Of a stretch of 64,000 nucleotides of DNA, positions 48,936 to 58,288 are shown one piece after another (position 1 is the first letter of the stretch; every line of letters begins with the position of its first letter). Both the position numbers and the translations under genes were made by a program. The stretch covers positions 7,261,501 through 7,325,500 of the forward strand of contig NC_084938.1 in NCBI RefSeq assembly GCF_958298935.1. The letters are read 5' to 3'. A model generated the notes under the pieces. That model saw only the letters and a program-made list of their open reading frames with translations, was not told the origin of the DNA and ran no database searches. This stretch comes from Phragmites australis. Lineage: Eukaryota > Streptophyta > Magnoliopsida > Poales > Poaceae.

Positions 48936-50444
48936 ATGAGGGGCCGCGACAGTGACCGTGGAAAGGGTTTAGCCCCAGTAACAGCAGGAAGGGGAAGAAG
49001 TGGGATGCCTTCTCGAGAAGAGAGAGGCAAAGGCATCGCCATGGAAAATAGTTCTGAGTCCGATGCAGCTAAACAAGAGGATGAGGAAGAAGAGGAGGCA
49101 GATGATGTGATTGGACCTCTGAAACTTCACAGACCCCTAAGGACAGCTTCTATCTTTGACACTCTGAAGGAAACAATGAATTATATGAAGCACGTGTCTA
49201 GGGTAGTCAATGAGAGAATGAACAACCCTTTTGACTATGGAAAGAATGTCACGGATTACCGCTTTTGGAATGATTTCCAAGCAGACTTCTATGAGACAGT
49301 GATCCTATCAAAGAAGAAGCCGATCACACACATGCAGTGGATTGATTGGAACTACATGGCACAGAAAAATGACCCTGTGTTTAATGAAGTCATAGCTACA
49401 TGTGAGAGCAAGAAGGTCAAGAATATAATGGCATTCAAATATAATTGGTGCAAGGAAGTCATCGCACAATTCTATGCCACAATTTGGTTCGAGGGATCGG
49501 AGAATCCCTTCATGCATTGGATGACCGAGGGAGTTCAGTACAAAATAAGTTTCAGAGGCTTTGCTCATCATTTCCGTTTTGATACTCGAGATACACATAA
49601 GGATCAAATTCATAACGAGAATCAACTTACCTTGGAAGAGCTCGGGTTCATGTATCTTAATCATGGACGAGTCGAATTTCGAAAACTCACTGGAATGAGG
49701 CCATTCTACAGATGCTTGAACTCTTTGTTTCGACTCACATTGGCACCAAAGAGCGGGGATGCGACCACAGTGCAGAGCATCTCAAGGAATCTCCTCGCTG
49801 CCATGTCCAACGATCATGCTCCTTTCAGTGTGGCTTATTTTCTTTGGGAAGAAATTGTGTTCACATCAAAATCGCCCATCAAGAGTTGTGGATACGCTCC
49901 ATATATCATGTCTATCATCGAGCAAGTATCCAAGAAGACTTTTATGAAGGAGATAAAACATGAACCCTATCGGATGAGACCTCTTAACATCCGAGCTCCA
50001 TCTCCCTCGCCATCCCCTCCTCATGTTCCACCGAGCTCAAGGAAGATTGCCTCGAGACGTGCTCCTCCTCGAGGGTCATCGTTTATAAAAAGCGCTCTCA
50101 AAGCTATTTTTAATGTGTACACTCATAATGCGACACAGATCAAGGAGCAGAGTGTTCGTCTGAAGAAAATGGAGAAACGTCAAAAGGCAATGTATGCCTC
50201 CATGAACCTTCAGCCACCTTGCTCACCTATCGCTTCAGATGAAGCAGAAAGTGCACCCATTGAATTTGAAAATCCATGGGCTTGGTATGATGAAGCCCAA
50301 GCAGCTATCGAGAGTTCTCAAGCTCAACCTCATGATGACTCCTCCGATGCCGTTCCTGCAGCGAGCTCCTCTCCTGGCGGCAACAATGATGGAAGTGAGG
50401 ATGACGACGACGACGATGACGATGTTGAAGACAGCAGCGAATAG
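48936..50444 (+). CDS. Long uninterrupted ORF in the envelope-like position of the SIRE-type element (unknown function)
   Basis: A 502-codon frame without stops lies between RNase H and the 3' LTR, the place of the extra (env-like) ORF in SIRE/Maximus elements. The first in-frame ATG is 48936, but the frame is open back to 48804; an ATG at 48782 in another frame meets TGA at 48824, so the original start may be lost by a frameshift. Visible parts: an acidic stretch at residues 48-58, a conserved-looking globular middle (about 70-350) rich in aromatic residues, a Ser/Pro-rich linker (PSPSPSPPHVPPSS), a likely coiled coil (QIKEQSVRLKKMEKRQKAMY) and an acidic tail with eight Asp. I see no signal peptide, membrane segment or retroviral envelope feature. 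It is intact although pol is broken. I do not recognise the family. Confidence 0.6.
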   Translation: MRGRDSDRGKGLAPVTAGRGRSGMPSREERGKGIAMENSSESDAAKQEDEEEEEADDVIGPLKLHRPLRTASIFDTLKETMNYMKHVSRVVNERMNNPFDYGKNVTDYRFWNDFQADFYETVILSKKKPITHMQWIDWNYMAQKNDPVFNEVIATCESKKVKNIMAFKYNWCKEVIAQFYATIWFEGSENPFMHWMTEGVQYKISFRGFAHHFRFDTRDTHKDQIHNENQLTLEELGFMYLNHGRVEFRKLTGMRPFYRCLNSLFRLTLAPKSGDATTVQSISRNLLAAMSNDHAPFSVAYFLWEEIVFTSKSPIKSCGYAPYIMSIIEQVSKKTFMKEIKHEPYRMRPLNIRAPSPSPSPPHVPPSSRKIASRRAPPRGSSFIKSALKAIFNVYTHNATQIKEQSVRLKKMEKRQKAMYASMNLQPPCSPIASDEAESAPIEFENPWAWYDEAQAAIESSQAQPHDDSSDAVPAASSSPGGNNDGSEDDDDDDDDVEDSSE

Positions 50445-50894
50445 TTCTCTCTCTTTTTGGTGCTTGATGCCAAAGGGGGAGAGAGAGATCAGATTCTTAG
50501 TTTCCTTAGTTTCTTTCTTTTCTAGCTTTGGACTCTATTTCATCGCTGTTGGACATTGGGACTATCTTGTGTGTGTGTTGAACTATGTGCTCTATTTAAA
50601 TTTGTAAGACTCTTCATGTTAGTGTGATGCTTGTCGTATTTTTTAAATTAAGTGTGATTCATATCTTTTCATATGCATCTTGATTACTTGATATGGCATC
50701 CCACGGATCCTAGGATATAGGGGGAGCTCTTGCAAATTTTTCTCTTGAATATGTGCATTTGAGTGTAACTCAATCCTAAATCAATGCACACATTTAGGGG
50801 GAGCTCACCATATCTTCTAGAATTCAAAATCCTGTTTCAAATATCTTTTGTAAGCTTTAATCGTGTTGTCATCAATCACCAAAAAGGAGGAGAT
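50445..50894 (+). other. 3' untranslated part of the SIRE-type element with several polypurine tracts
   Basis: Contains caaagggggagagagag (50471), tatagggggagctctt (50718), tttagggggagctcac (50791) and aaaaaggaggagat directly before the LTR (50880-50894). Multiple polypurine tracts upstream of the 3' LTR are known for SIRE-type elements; the last one would prime plus-strand synthesis. Confidence 0.7.
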
Positions 50895-52591
50895 TGAAAG
50901 TGCATCTAGGCCCCCTAAGTGGGTTTTGGCTTATTGATGACAAAATGATTAAGTATCTAATATGTTTATCTAAGTCTTGAACAGGTCTAAGTCTAAATTG
51001 AGAAGACATATGACGATTGACGCCCTTCGAAAAGAAAAGAGAAGAAACAACGAGTACTCAATAGGATTTAAATTTCTTTTTATTTTTGAAATTGAGTCTA
51101 TGATAGCTGCTCTATTAAGAGGGTTGCATTTGATTGCTTGATTAGTATCTCAATGCTCAAGATATCCTTTAGAACCAATAAGTTGAGAGACACACTCAAC
51201 CACGAACACCGGGATGTTAGACAGAAGTTCACTGAGTCTGGAGTCTCCGGTGTTCACTAGATACTTCGGTACTCAATACTTAGTCCGGAGTCTCCGAGTT
51301 AGACTCTGACAGAAGGTGCTTGGTTTCGTTTTATTTTTAATTATCCGGAGTCTCCGGTGTTCACCGGATACTATTGTAGTTGGTGAGTTTTAAGGCCGGA
51401 GTCTCCGAGGGAGACTCCGCCAGAGGTCGATCGGTTAGGCATTTATTTTTGTTGAAAAAGACCGGAGTCTCCGGTGTTCACCGGATACTCCGGTAGGAGA
51501 AAATGTTTTTACCGGAGTCTTCGAGGGAGACTCCGGCAAGGGTGGCTCGGTTAATATTTACTCTTTTGATAAAAAGGACCAGAGTCTCCGGTGTTCACCG
51601 GATACTCCGATACCTGGAGAAGCCGGAGGGTCCGGCAAGTCTCCGGACTTAGTCTGAGTAGCAGCCCTGTCAGGACCGGAGACTCCGGTAACTTAACAGA
51701 ACTGTAATGGCTAGTTCTGACACGTTCTGTGACCGTTCTGACACCGTTTTGGAATTGAGACCGGATATTCCGGTGTTCACCAGATACTCCGGGTTAGGTC
51801 TGTCAGAACAGTAATAGCTAGTTTTTGAGAGAGGGCTATATATACTTCCACTCCCTGTGGCACTAAATGCTTGCTGTTGCTGCTAAACTCTACACTCCTA
51901 GAGCATTCCAAGAGCATTCAAAATCCCTCCAACAACCTCTAGTGCTAAGTTTTGCGAAAATTTAGTGAGTTTGGGTTTGGAGTGAGATTAAGGCACTTGA
52001 GCATTGAGTTCTTCATCGAGCATTCACTGTGATCTTTTCTCTTGGAGCTTTGTGCTTCTAGACGGCAAGGCGTCGCCCGTAGAGCACCCAATCTTTGTGG
52101 AGTGCCACAGGAAATTTGTAATCAACTTCAAATTAAGTAAGGAAATTCTAGCTTGATCTTTGTGGTCGCTAGAAGAGGATAGGGTTGGAAAAGACCTGGC
52201 TCTTTGTGAGCTCCTAAACGGAGATGTAGGCACTTCTTTGTGAGGTGGCCGAACTCCGGGATAATCCCTTGTGTTCTTATTTGTGCAATTTACTTAATCG
52301 TGTGGCTTTGAAAATTTACATATAAATTGTCTTAGTGATCATATTGTTAGGATTTATTGTTGTTTAAGCTTTGTGATATCTAGTAAACTTAGTATCTCCT
52401 TTAGATTCTAGCTGCTCGCTTTAATTCATAGTTTTTCTTGATATCCTGTATAGACCGGAGACTCCGGACTAGACCGGATGCTCCGAACTGACCGGAGTAT
52501 CCGACCTTCACCGGAGTATCCGGCAGCTTTTAATCCGTTATTTAGTATTAATTTTTAGAAAAGCCTATTCACCCCCCTCTAGGCACTTTCA
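50895..52591 (+). repeat. 3' LTR of the SIRE-type element
   Basis: 1697 bp, complete. Contains about ten copies of ccggagtctccgg-like units, often followed by tgttcaccggatactccgg, then ctatatatacttccactcc at about 51836 as a likely promoter TATA region, and ends attcacccccctctaggcactttca. It shares most of its order with the solo LTR at 20824-22391. Confidence 0.93.
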
Positions 52592-52596
52592 AGTAC

Positions 52597-54791
52597 AGCG
52601 AGGATCGGTTAGCATTGGCCGTGACCCTTCGAGTTGTGTTGCCAGAGATGCTGGCGTCACTCGGGGACAAGCAGATCGCGCAGGAGGTGTGGGAGGCGGT
52701 GAAGACCATCCGCATGGGCGTCAAATGCGTGCGCGTGGTGAACACGCAGAAGCTTCGACGCGAGTTCAACAACATCCTCTTCATGGAAGGGGAGGCTGTG
52801 GATGACTTTGCCATGCGCATCAGCGCTCTTGACAACAACCTATGGATCCTCTGCAATGACATCACCAAAGTAGAGGTCTTGCATAAGATGCTCCAGGTGG
52901 TCCCCAACCGGTTTATGCAGGTCACGATCTCCATCGAGACGATGCTAAACATCGAGGAGATGTCCGTCGAGGAGGTTGCCAGTCATCTCTAGGTGGTTGA
53001 ACAGTGGTATGAGGTGTGGGCGGCGACCACGGAGCTAGGCTCGCGCCTGCTCCTCTCGTCCAAGGAAGATGAGATGATCCGGCGCCTGCGCAAACGGGAG
53101 CAGGAGGCTACACGCAACAGTAGCTATAGCGCCGGTGGCAACGGAACTGGTGGTGGCAACGGAACTGGTGGTGGCACGGATGCACCGTGTTGTGGCAAGT
53201 CACAGTTAGGTCGCTGGTATGACACGTCACACGAAGGAGGAGGTGACAAGGAGTCCAGCAAGGACAAGTGTCACTATTGCGGCAAGCTGGGGCATTAGGA
53301 GCGCAAGTGTAGGAAGAAGAAGAGGGACAAGGCACATTTGGTTCAGGAGGGCGGCACCGACGATGAGCCATCCTTGATGATGGCGCAGGTGGCCTCGCTG
53401 GGGTCTCAATCCGAGCACTCTTCCACGCGCGACGAGACAGAGCATGTGGGTGATTGCGTCCACCTCAATGACGAGCGTGCCATGGTACAGCTCGGTGAAA
53501 CAGACACTGGCGAGCAAGAGCGCGGCGTTTGGTACCTCGACACTAGCGCATCGAACCACATGATCGGCAATGGTGTAGCATTCTGCAAGCTAGACCGTGG
53601 CATCACCGGGACAGTGAACTTCGGTGATGGATCAGTTGTGGACATCGTCAGGCGTGGTACGATCGTGTTCCCGTCATGGAAGGGTGACACCATGTTCTCA
53701 CGGACGTCTACTTCATACCGTGGCTCCGTAAAAACATCATTAGACTGGGTTAGCTCAACGAGGTCAGGTGCCGAATCTAGATCGAGGATGGCGTGCTGCG
53801 GGTGCGTGATCTGTAGAAGGAGCTCCTCGCCAAGGTACGCAAGTCGTCAAATCGCATGTACACGATCACACTCACCGTAGTGTTGCCAATCTTAACCCTA
53901 ACATTCTCCGATAACGAGGCGTGGTGGTGGCACGAACGCTTCAGTCACCTCAGCTTCAACGCATTGAAGAGATTGGGGCACAACGGGTTGGTGCGTGGAC
54001 TCCCACAGCTTGAACACGTCGATCAGCTGTGTGACGCGTGCCTCGTCAGCAAGCAACGGCGTGTGCCATTCTTGAAGGAGGCCAAGTACCGCGCGAAGAG
54101 CCATCTTGATCTCGTGCATGGTGACTTGTGCAGACCTGTCACTCCGGCAACCCACATGGGCAGGCACTACTTCCTCCTCGTCGACGACACCAGCCGATAC
54201 ATGTGGATCGTGCTGCCGTCGAGAAAGGACGAGGCAGTGGGCATGATCAAGAAGTTTCAAGCCGGCGTCGAGGTGGAGATGGGGAGAAAACTTTGTGCGC
54301 TACGCACGGATTATTGAGGTGAGTACATGTCGGTAATGTTCCGCAAGTACTGCACGGAGAAGGGTGTGCATTGGCAGCTCACGGCGCCATACTTATTGCA
54401 GCAAAACGGCATCGTGGAGCGTTGGAACCAGACGGTGATGGCCATGGCGCGTTGTCTCCTCAAGGCAAAGAAGATACCGAGCACGTTTTGGGGAGAGGCA
54501 GTGAGCACCGCTGTCTTCATCCTAAATCGCTCACCGACCTAGAGCGTCATCAGAATGACACCGTATGAGGCTTGGCATAGCGAGAAATCAGCGGTCCACT
54601 TCATGCGCACATTCGGGTGCCTCATGCATGTCAAGGTCACACGCCCCCACATCATGAAGCTTGATGACCAGAGCATGAAGATGGTGTTCGTTGGGTATGA
54701 GTCGGGCTCAAAGGGCTATCGGGTGTACGATATGGTGAACGGTCGGCTCCACATCACCCGTGACGCGGTGTACGACGAAGACAAAGGATGA
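52597..54791 (+). pseudogene. Outer copia gag (rest), protease and integrase
   Basis: Continues gag in phase from the target site: SEDRLALAVTLRVVLPEM, then ILFMEGEAVDDFAMRI. The CCHC zinc knuckle is at 53269-53310 (C-H-Y-C-G-K-L-G-H, then E-R-K-C) with TAG in place of the tryptophan codon. Protease active site LDTSASNHMIG at about 53535. Integrase: HERFSHLSFNALKR, CDACLVSKQRR (HHCC zinc site), HGDLCRPV and DDTSRYMW, and QQNGIVERWNQTV with the catalytic Glu. Stops at 52990, 53296, 54315, 54540 and 54789 and some frame changes (about 53700-53880) show it is dead. A solo LTR (55074-55998) splits it from RT. Confidence 0.88.
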
Positions 54792-55073
54792 AATTGGGAG
54801 GAGACCGGTGACGATGCTGTTGTCCTTGAGATATTCACCATGAAATACCCAGTCAATGCGCTCTCAGGCGGTGGCAAGTCGTGCTTCCCTGTATCTCCTA
54901 TGGATTCATCGGAGCAGATGCCCTGCAACCCCACTAGCGGCGGGAGCAACTCGGACGGTGCATGCATCAGGTTCACCACACCACCGTCGAGCATCTCATC
55001 CGACATCAACTTGGACAACGAGGGCATGCCATGGCGGTTCCGCACCATGGATGAATACATCGACACCTCCAAG

Positions 55074-55998
55074 TGATGCACGTTTGCCCGATCTTCCGAA
55101 AGGTAATATGATAAGTTGATTGGTGGAGCTTCGACGTTGATAATCCAAAGGCTCCGAACAGAACAGATCTAGAACCCTCGCAACCACTACACCACTACTC
55201 TATGGTTATCAACCGTGTCAAGACGCGGTTGACCTCACCAAGAAGGCTTTTCCTGCAAGCAAATCGAGAACACAAGCAAGAATAGGTAGATGCAATCTGA
55301 ATATTTCTAATTACCAATGAAGTACTCAAGTTGGGGTTCAACAAACCGATGAACGGTGAAACTGTCTAAAACAGAATAATCTAAGCTAAATCTGAGCATA
55401 AACTATGATGACTACTGTGTATATATAGGGGGAACGTGAGGAGGTCAACCTAGGGTGTGCAGCCATGGAAAAAGGCGTATTCAACCTGGACTCTGACCCC
55501 GACACGATTACAAGACCCAACTATGTCCAAAACGGTGGCGTAACACCTTATTTTTTTGACTTTGACTAAACTATAAGGAATATTTGGTCGAGCTCATATC
55601 CATTGGAAAGGGCTTATCGTAAGATTTCCAGAATGTCCAAGATTATCTAAAACGGACTTCGTATGAGAGAGTTATACCCGTTTTACTAGCGTGATGTCCT
55701 GTGACTCGACCATGACCACGACTTCAACCATGACCACAACTAGAGTTCAGCCTTGAGTCCGAGTAGACTTAGCCTTCGAGGGGTGATGTCCGGGTAAGGT
55801 TGTGGTGATTCTCCCACGTCCCTAAGCAATAAAACATCACAATAATTTAGTAGTAATCCATCCACAGAAGCATAAACAGCAAAGAACGAGTTCACCTGAT
55901 GGTTTAATTATCGTGCACGTGCTCTTGTAATTGGACCTTGTATGATTTGAGGAATATTAATAGTATTGATTGTATCTGAAGGATCCATGGGCTCATCA
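55074..55998. mobile_element. Solo LTR inserted in outer copia pol, 925 bp
   Basis: Starts tgatgcacgtttgcccgatc and ends gatccatgggctcatca (TGATG/CATCA tips), with 5-bp duplication ccaag at 55069-55073 and 55999-56003. The copia frame resumes directly after it (PRELDPDELLLTVSEEP), which confirms the borders. It contains ctatgatgactactgtgtatatatagg (about 55400-55430) with a TATA-like motif. Related sequence lies at 34320. Confidence 0.9.
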
Positions 55999-57600
55999 CC
56001 AAGCCTCGCGAGCTAGATCCTGATGAGCTACTTCTCACCGTGTCGGAGGAACCCATTTCATTTGCTGAGGCAAACTCCGATCCGGCGTGGCATGTGGCAA
56101 TGGAGGAATAGATGGCCGCCATTGAGGAGAATGGCACCTGGGAGGCAGTGGAACTCCCGGCTGGTCATCACCCCATCGGTCTCAAATGGGTGTATAAGCT
56201 CAAGAAGGACGCACAAGTGGTGGTGATCAGGCGCAAGGCACGGCTTCTAGCGAAGGGCTATGTGCAGCGTGCTGGCGTTGACTTTGACGAGGTGTTCACA
56301 CCGGTGGTGAGGCTCAACTTAGTGCACACTCTGGTGGCTGTTGCTGCTCACGAAGGGTGGACGGTGCATCACCTCGATGTCAAATCTGCGTTCCTCAACG
56401 GTGACCTTATGGAGGAGGTATACGTCGCTCAACCGCCGGGATTCATCATCGCCGGGCATGAGCGGTAGGTGCTCAGGCTGCGCAAAGCGCTCTACAAACT
56501 ACGTCAAGCCCCACGAGCCTGGAACGCCAAGCTCGATCGTACGCTAGTGGCACTCGGCTTCACTCGCTGCATGGAGGAGCATGGGGTGTACACGCTTGGC
56601 AAGGGGAGGAAACGTCTGCTCTTAGGCATGTACGTCGATGATTTGATTCTCACCGGCACCGATCTAGGTGAGATCAAGTCGTTCAAGGAGGAGATGAAGC
56701 GCTCATTAAAAATGAGTGATATCGGGTGCCTTAGCTACTACTTGGGCATCGAGGTGAAGCAGGAACGTGGGAGGATCACCATGAACCAGGTGGCGTACAC
56801 GACAACAATCCTAGACAAGGCAGGCATGAGCAGTTGCAACAGCGTGGAAGTGCCATTGGAGACGTGTCCGAAACTGAGTAAAAAAAGCGCCAATATTAGC
56901 TTTGCGGTATTGGAGTCTATCACAACATTGTGGGGAGTCTACGGTATCTGGTTCATACCCGACCGGATATTAGCTTTGCGGTCAGGTATGTGAGCCGGTT
57001 CATGGCGAGTCCTACGATGGAGACATGAGCGTCGTCAAGCATCTTCTCCACTATATCGCTGGGATGCTCCACTTTGACCTCAACCACACCAAGGGCACCG
57101 GCGATCTCAAGCTCCAAGGGTACAGTGATGCAGACATAGCCGGCGATGTGGATGATCGCAAGAGCACCACTGGCATTTTGTTCTACCTTGGTCGTGCGCC
57201 GGTGACATGACAGTCCTAGAAGTAGCCGGTGGTGGCACTATCATCGTGCGAGGTCGAGTACATCATGGCCTCAACTGTAGCGTGACAGGGCATCTGGCTT
57301 GGGCGGCTGCTCGGGAACTTCTATGGGTGAACGGCGAGCATCGCCACCATCTTCATCGACAACCAGTCAGCAATTCATCTTTGCAAGAATCCGGTCTTCC
57401 AAGGCTGGAGTAAACACATTGAGACACGTTTTCACTTCATCCGAGAATGCGTCAAGGGCGGCCAAGTTACCATCCAGAAGATTCACACCGATGACCAGCT
57501 GGCAGACATTCTGACCAAATCCCATGGTCGGGTGAGGTTTCTACACCTGCGCTCAAAGCTCGGCGTCATCGATATTCATCAACAACTAGATTAGGGGGAG
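55999..57600 (+). pseudogene. Outer copia reverse transcriptase and RNase H
   Basis: RT blocks: ENGTWEAVELPAGHHPIGLK, KARLLAKGYVQ, DVKSAFLNGDLMEEVYV, KALYKLRQAPRAWNAKLD, and catalytic MYVDDLILTGTD (about 56628-56665). RNase H: YSDADIAGDVDDRKSTTG, FIDNQSAI, SKHIETRFHFIRE, DQLADILTK, ending in HQQLD and TAG at 57592. Stops at 56109, 56466, 57208, 57217 and 57223 are explainable as CAG to TAG or TGG to TGA. A scrambled spot at about 56890-57000 repeats attagctttgcggt. Confidence 0.9.
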
Positions 57601-57603
57601 TAA

Positions 57604-57987
57604 TGTTAGATAATCTAGTTATTTCCTTTGCTATTTCAGTTTCTAGTTAGTGGTCTTCTCCGATTAGTTAGCGGCCAGGCTCATCTGTTGGAGCAAAGCC
57701 GAGTCTTACGCATGCGCCCACGCTACGCGTCATGCGCGGTATGCGCAGTGTGTGCGGACCCCTCGCTGTCATGGCAAAATGGCCGGGCTCACATTCATGT
57801 AATCGGTGAGTAAAAGGAAAAGAGAAAACTCAGTGAAGTTGTGTGGCGTAAATAGACCTCCTCTCACTCTATTCATGTGTGTTTTTGTGCTAGCTTCTAA
57901 ACAGTGTCAACCTCCCGCCGACTGCAACCCGCCGGATCGTCCAGCGTCGATATCTTGCAACCCACCGGAACACCGGCGGTGCTAACA
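57604..57987 (+). repeat. 3' LTR of the outer copia element
   Basis: 384 bp, preceded by the polypurine tract ttagggggagtaa, ends ggtgctaaca followed by target site cctag. It pairs with 44609-44982. Confidence 0.92.
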
Positions 57988-58105
57988 CCTAGACTCGAAT
58001 CGCTTATCTGCTGGCCACAGCAAGTCCAAGCTAGCACTCCATGGCTACAGCATTAGCATGACCGCGTGCTCAAATAAAATACACACACATTAAGAAGTTA
58101 ATCTT
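57988..58105 (+). repeat. Duplicated segment, copy 2, right arm continued
   Basis: cctagactcgaatcgcttat, ctgctggccacagca, cactccatggctacag and gctcaaataaaatac correspond to 32633-32746 in copy 1. Similarity fades after aagaagttaa. Confidence 0.75.
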
Positions 58106-58121
58106 GATTATTCTACAATGA

Positions 58122-58288
58122 AAGGAAATTCTATAGGACCCTTTATAGAAAGACCTCCGTGAGACCCTGATCCATGCCGTCCTTCCTCTGATCCAACAGC
58201 TAGCACTTGCAGGAGAGAGAAAGATAAGGACACATGTCGTGTTGGGAGTTGAGGTCTTTTGAAGGACCCGGTCCTATAGAATTTCCTT
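58122..58288. mobile_element. Small MITE with 19-bp perfect terminal inverted repeats
   Basis: The left end aaggaaattctataggacc is exactly the reverse complement of the right end ggtcctatagaatttcctt. Length 167 bp, non-coding. No target duplication is obvious, so the superfamily is unassigned. Confidence 0.8.

Larger units (their letters stand above)
45292..52591 (+). mobile_element. SIRE-type Ty1-copia retrotransposon nested in the outer copia gag
   Basis: Begins tgaaagtgcatctagacc and ends ctctaggcactttca (TGAAAGTGC/GCACTTTCA tips), with the 5-bp duplication agtac at 45287-45291 and 52592-52596. The left LTR is truncated at about 46080 and joined to the RT region, so the second half of that LTR, the primer site, gag, protease and integrase are deleted. 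It retains RT, RNase H, a long downstream ORF and a full 1697-bp right LTR. Lineage is judged from the RT/RNase H wording (YVDDIIFGF, FEMSMMGELKFFLGFQI) and the long LTR with an extra 3' ORF. Confidence 0.93.
44609..57987 (+). mobile_element. Ty1-copia retrotransposon (outer element), split by two later insertions
   Basis: Left LTR 44609-44982 (tgttagataatctag to ggtgccaaca), right LTR 57604-57987 (tgttagataatctag to ggtgctaaca). Target duplication cctag at 44604-44608 and 57988-57992. The primer site is a worn tRNA-iMet match (agtaatcaaagccaggttcg) right after the left LTR; polypurine tract attagggggagtaa before the right LTR. Order of domains gag, protease, integrase, RT, RNase H identifies Ty1-copia. 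Without the insertions at 45292-52591 and 55074-55998 the element would be about 5.15 kb. The genes have many stops, so it is dead. Confidence 0.95.
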
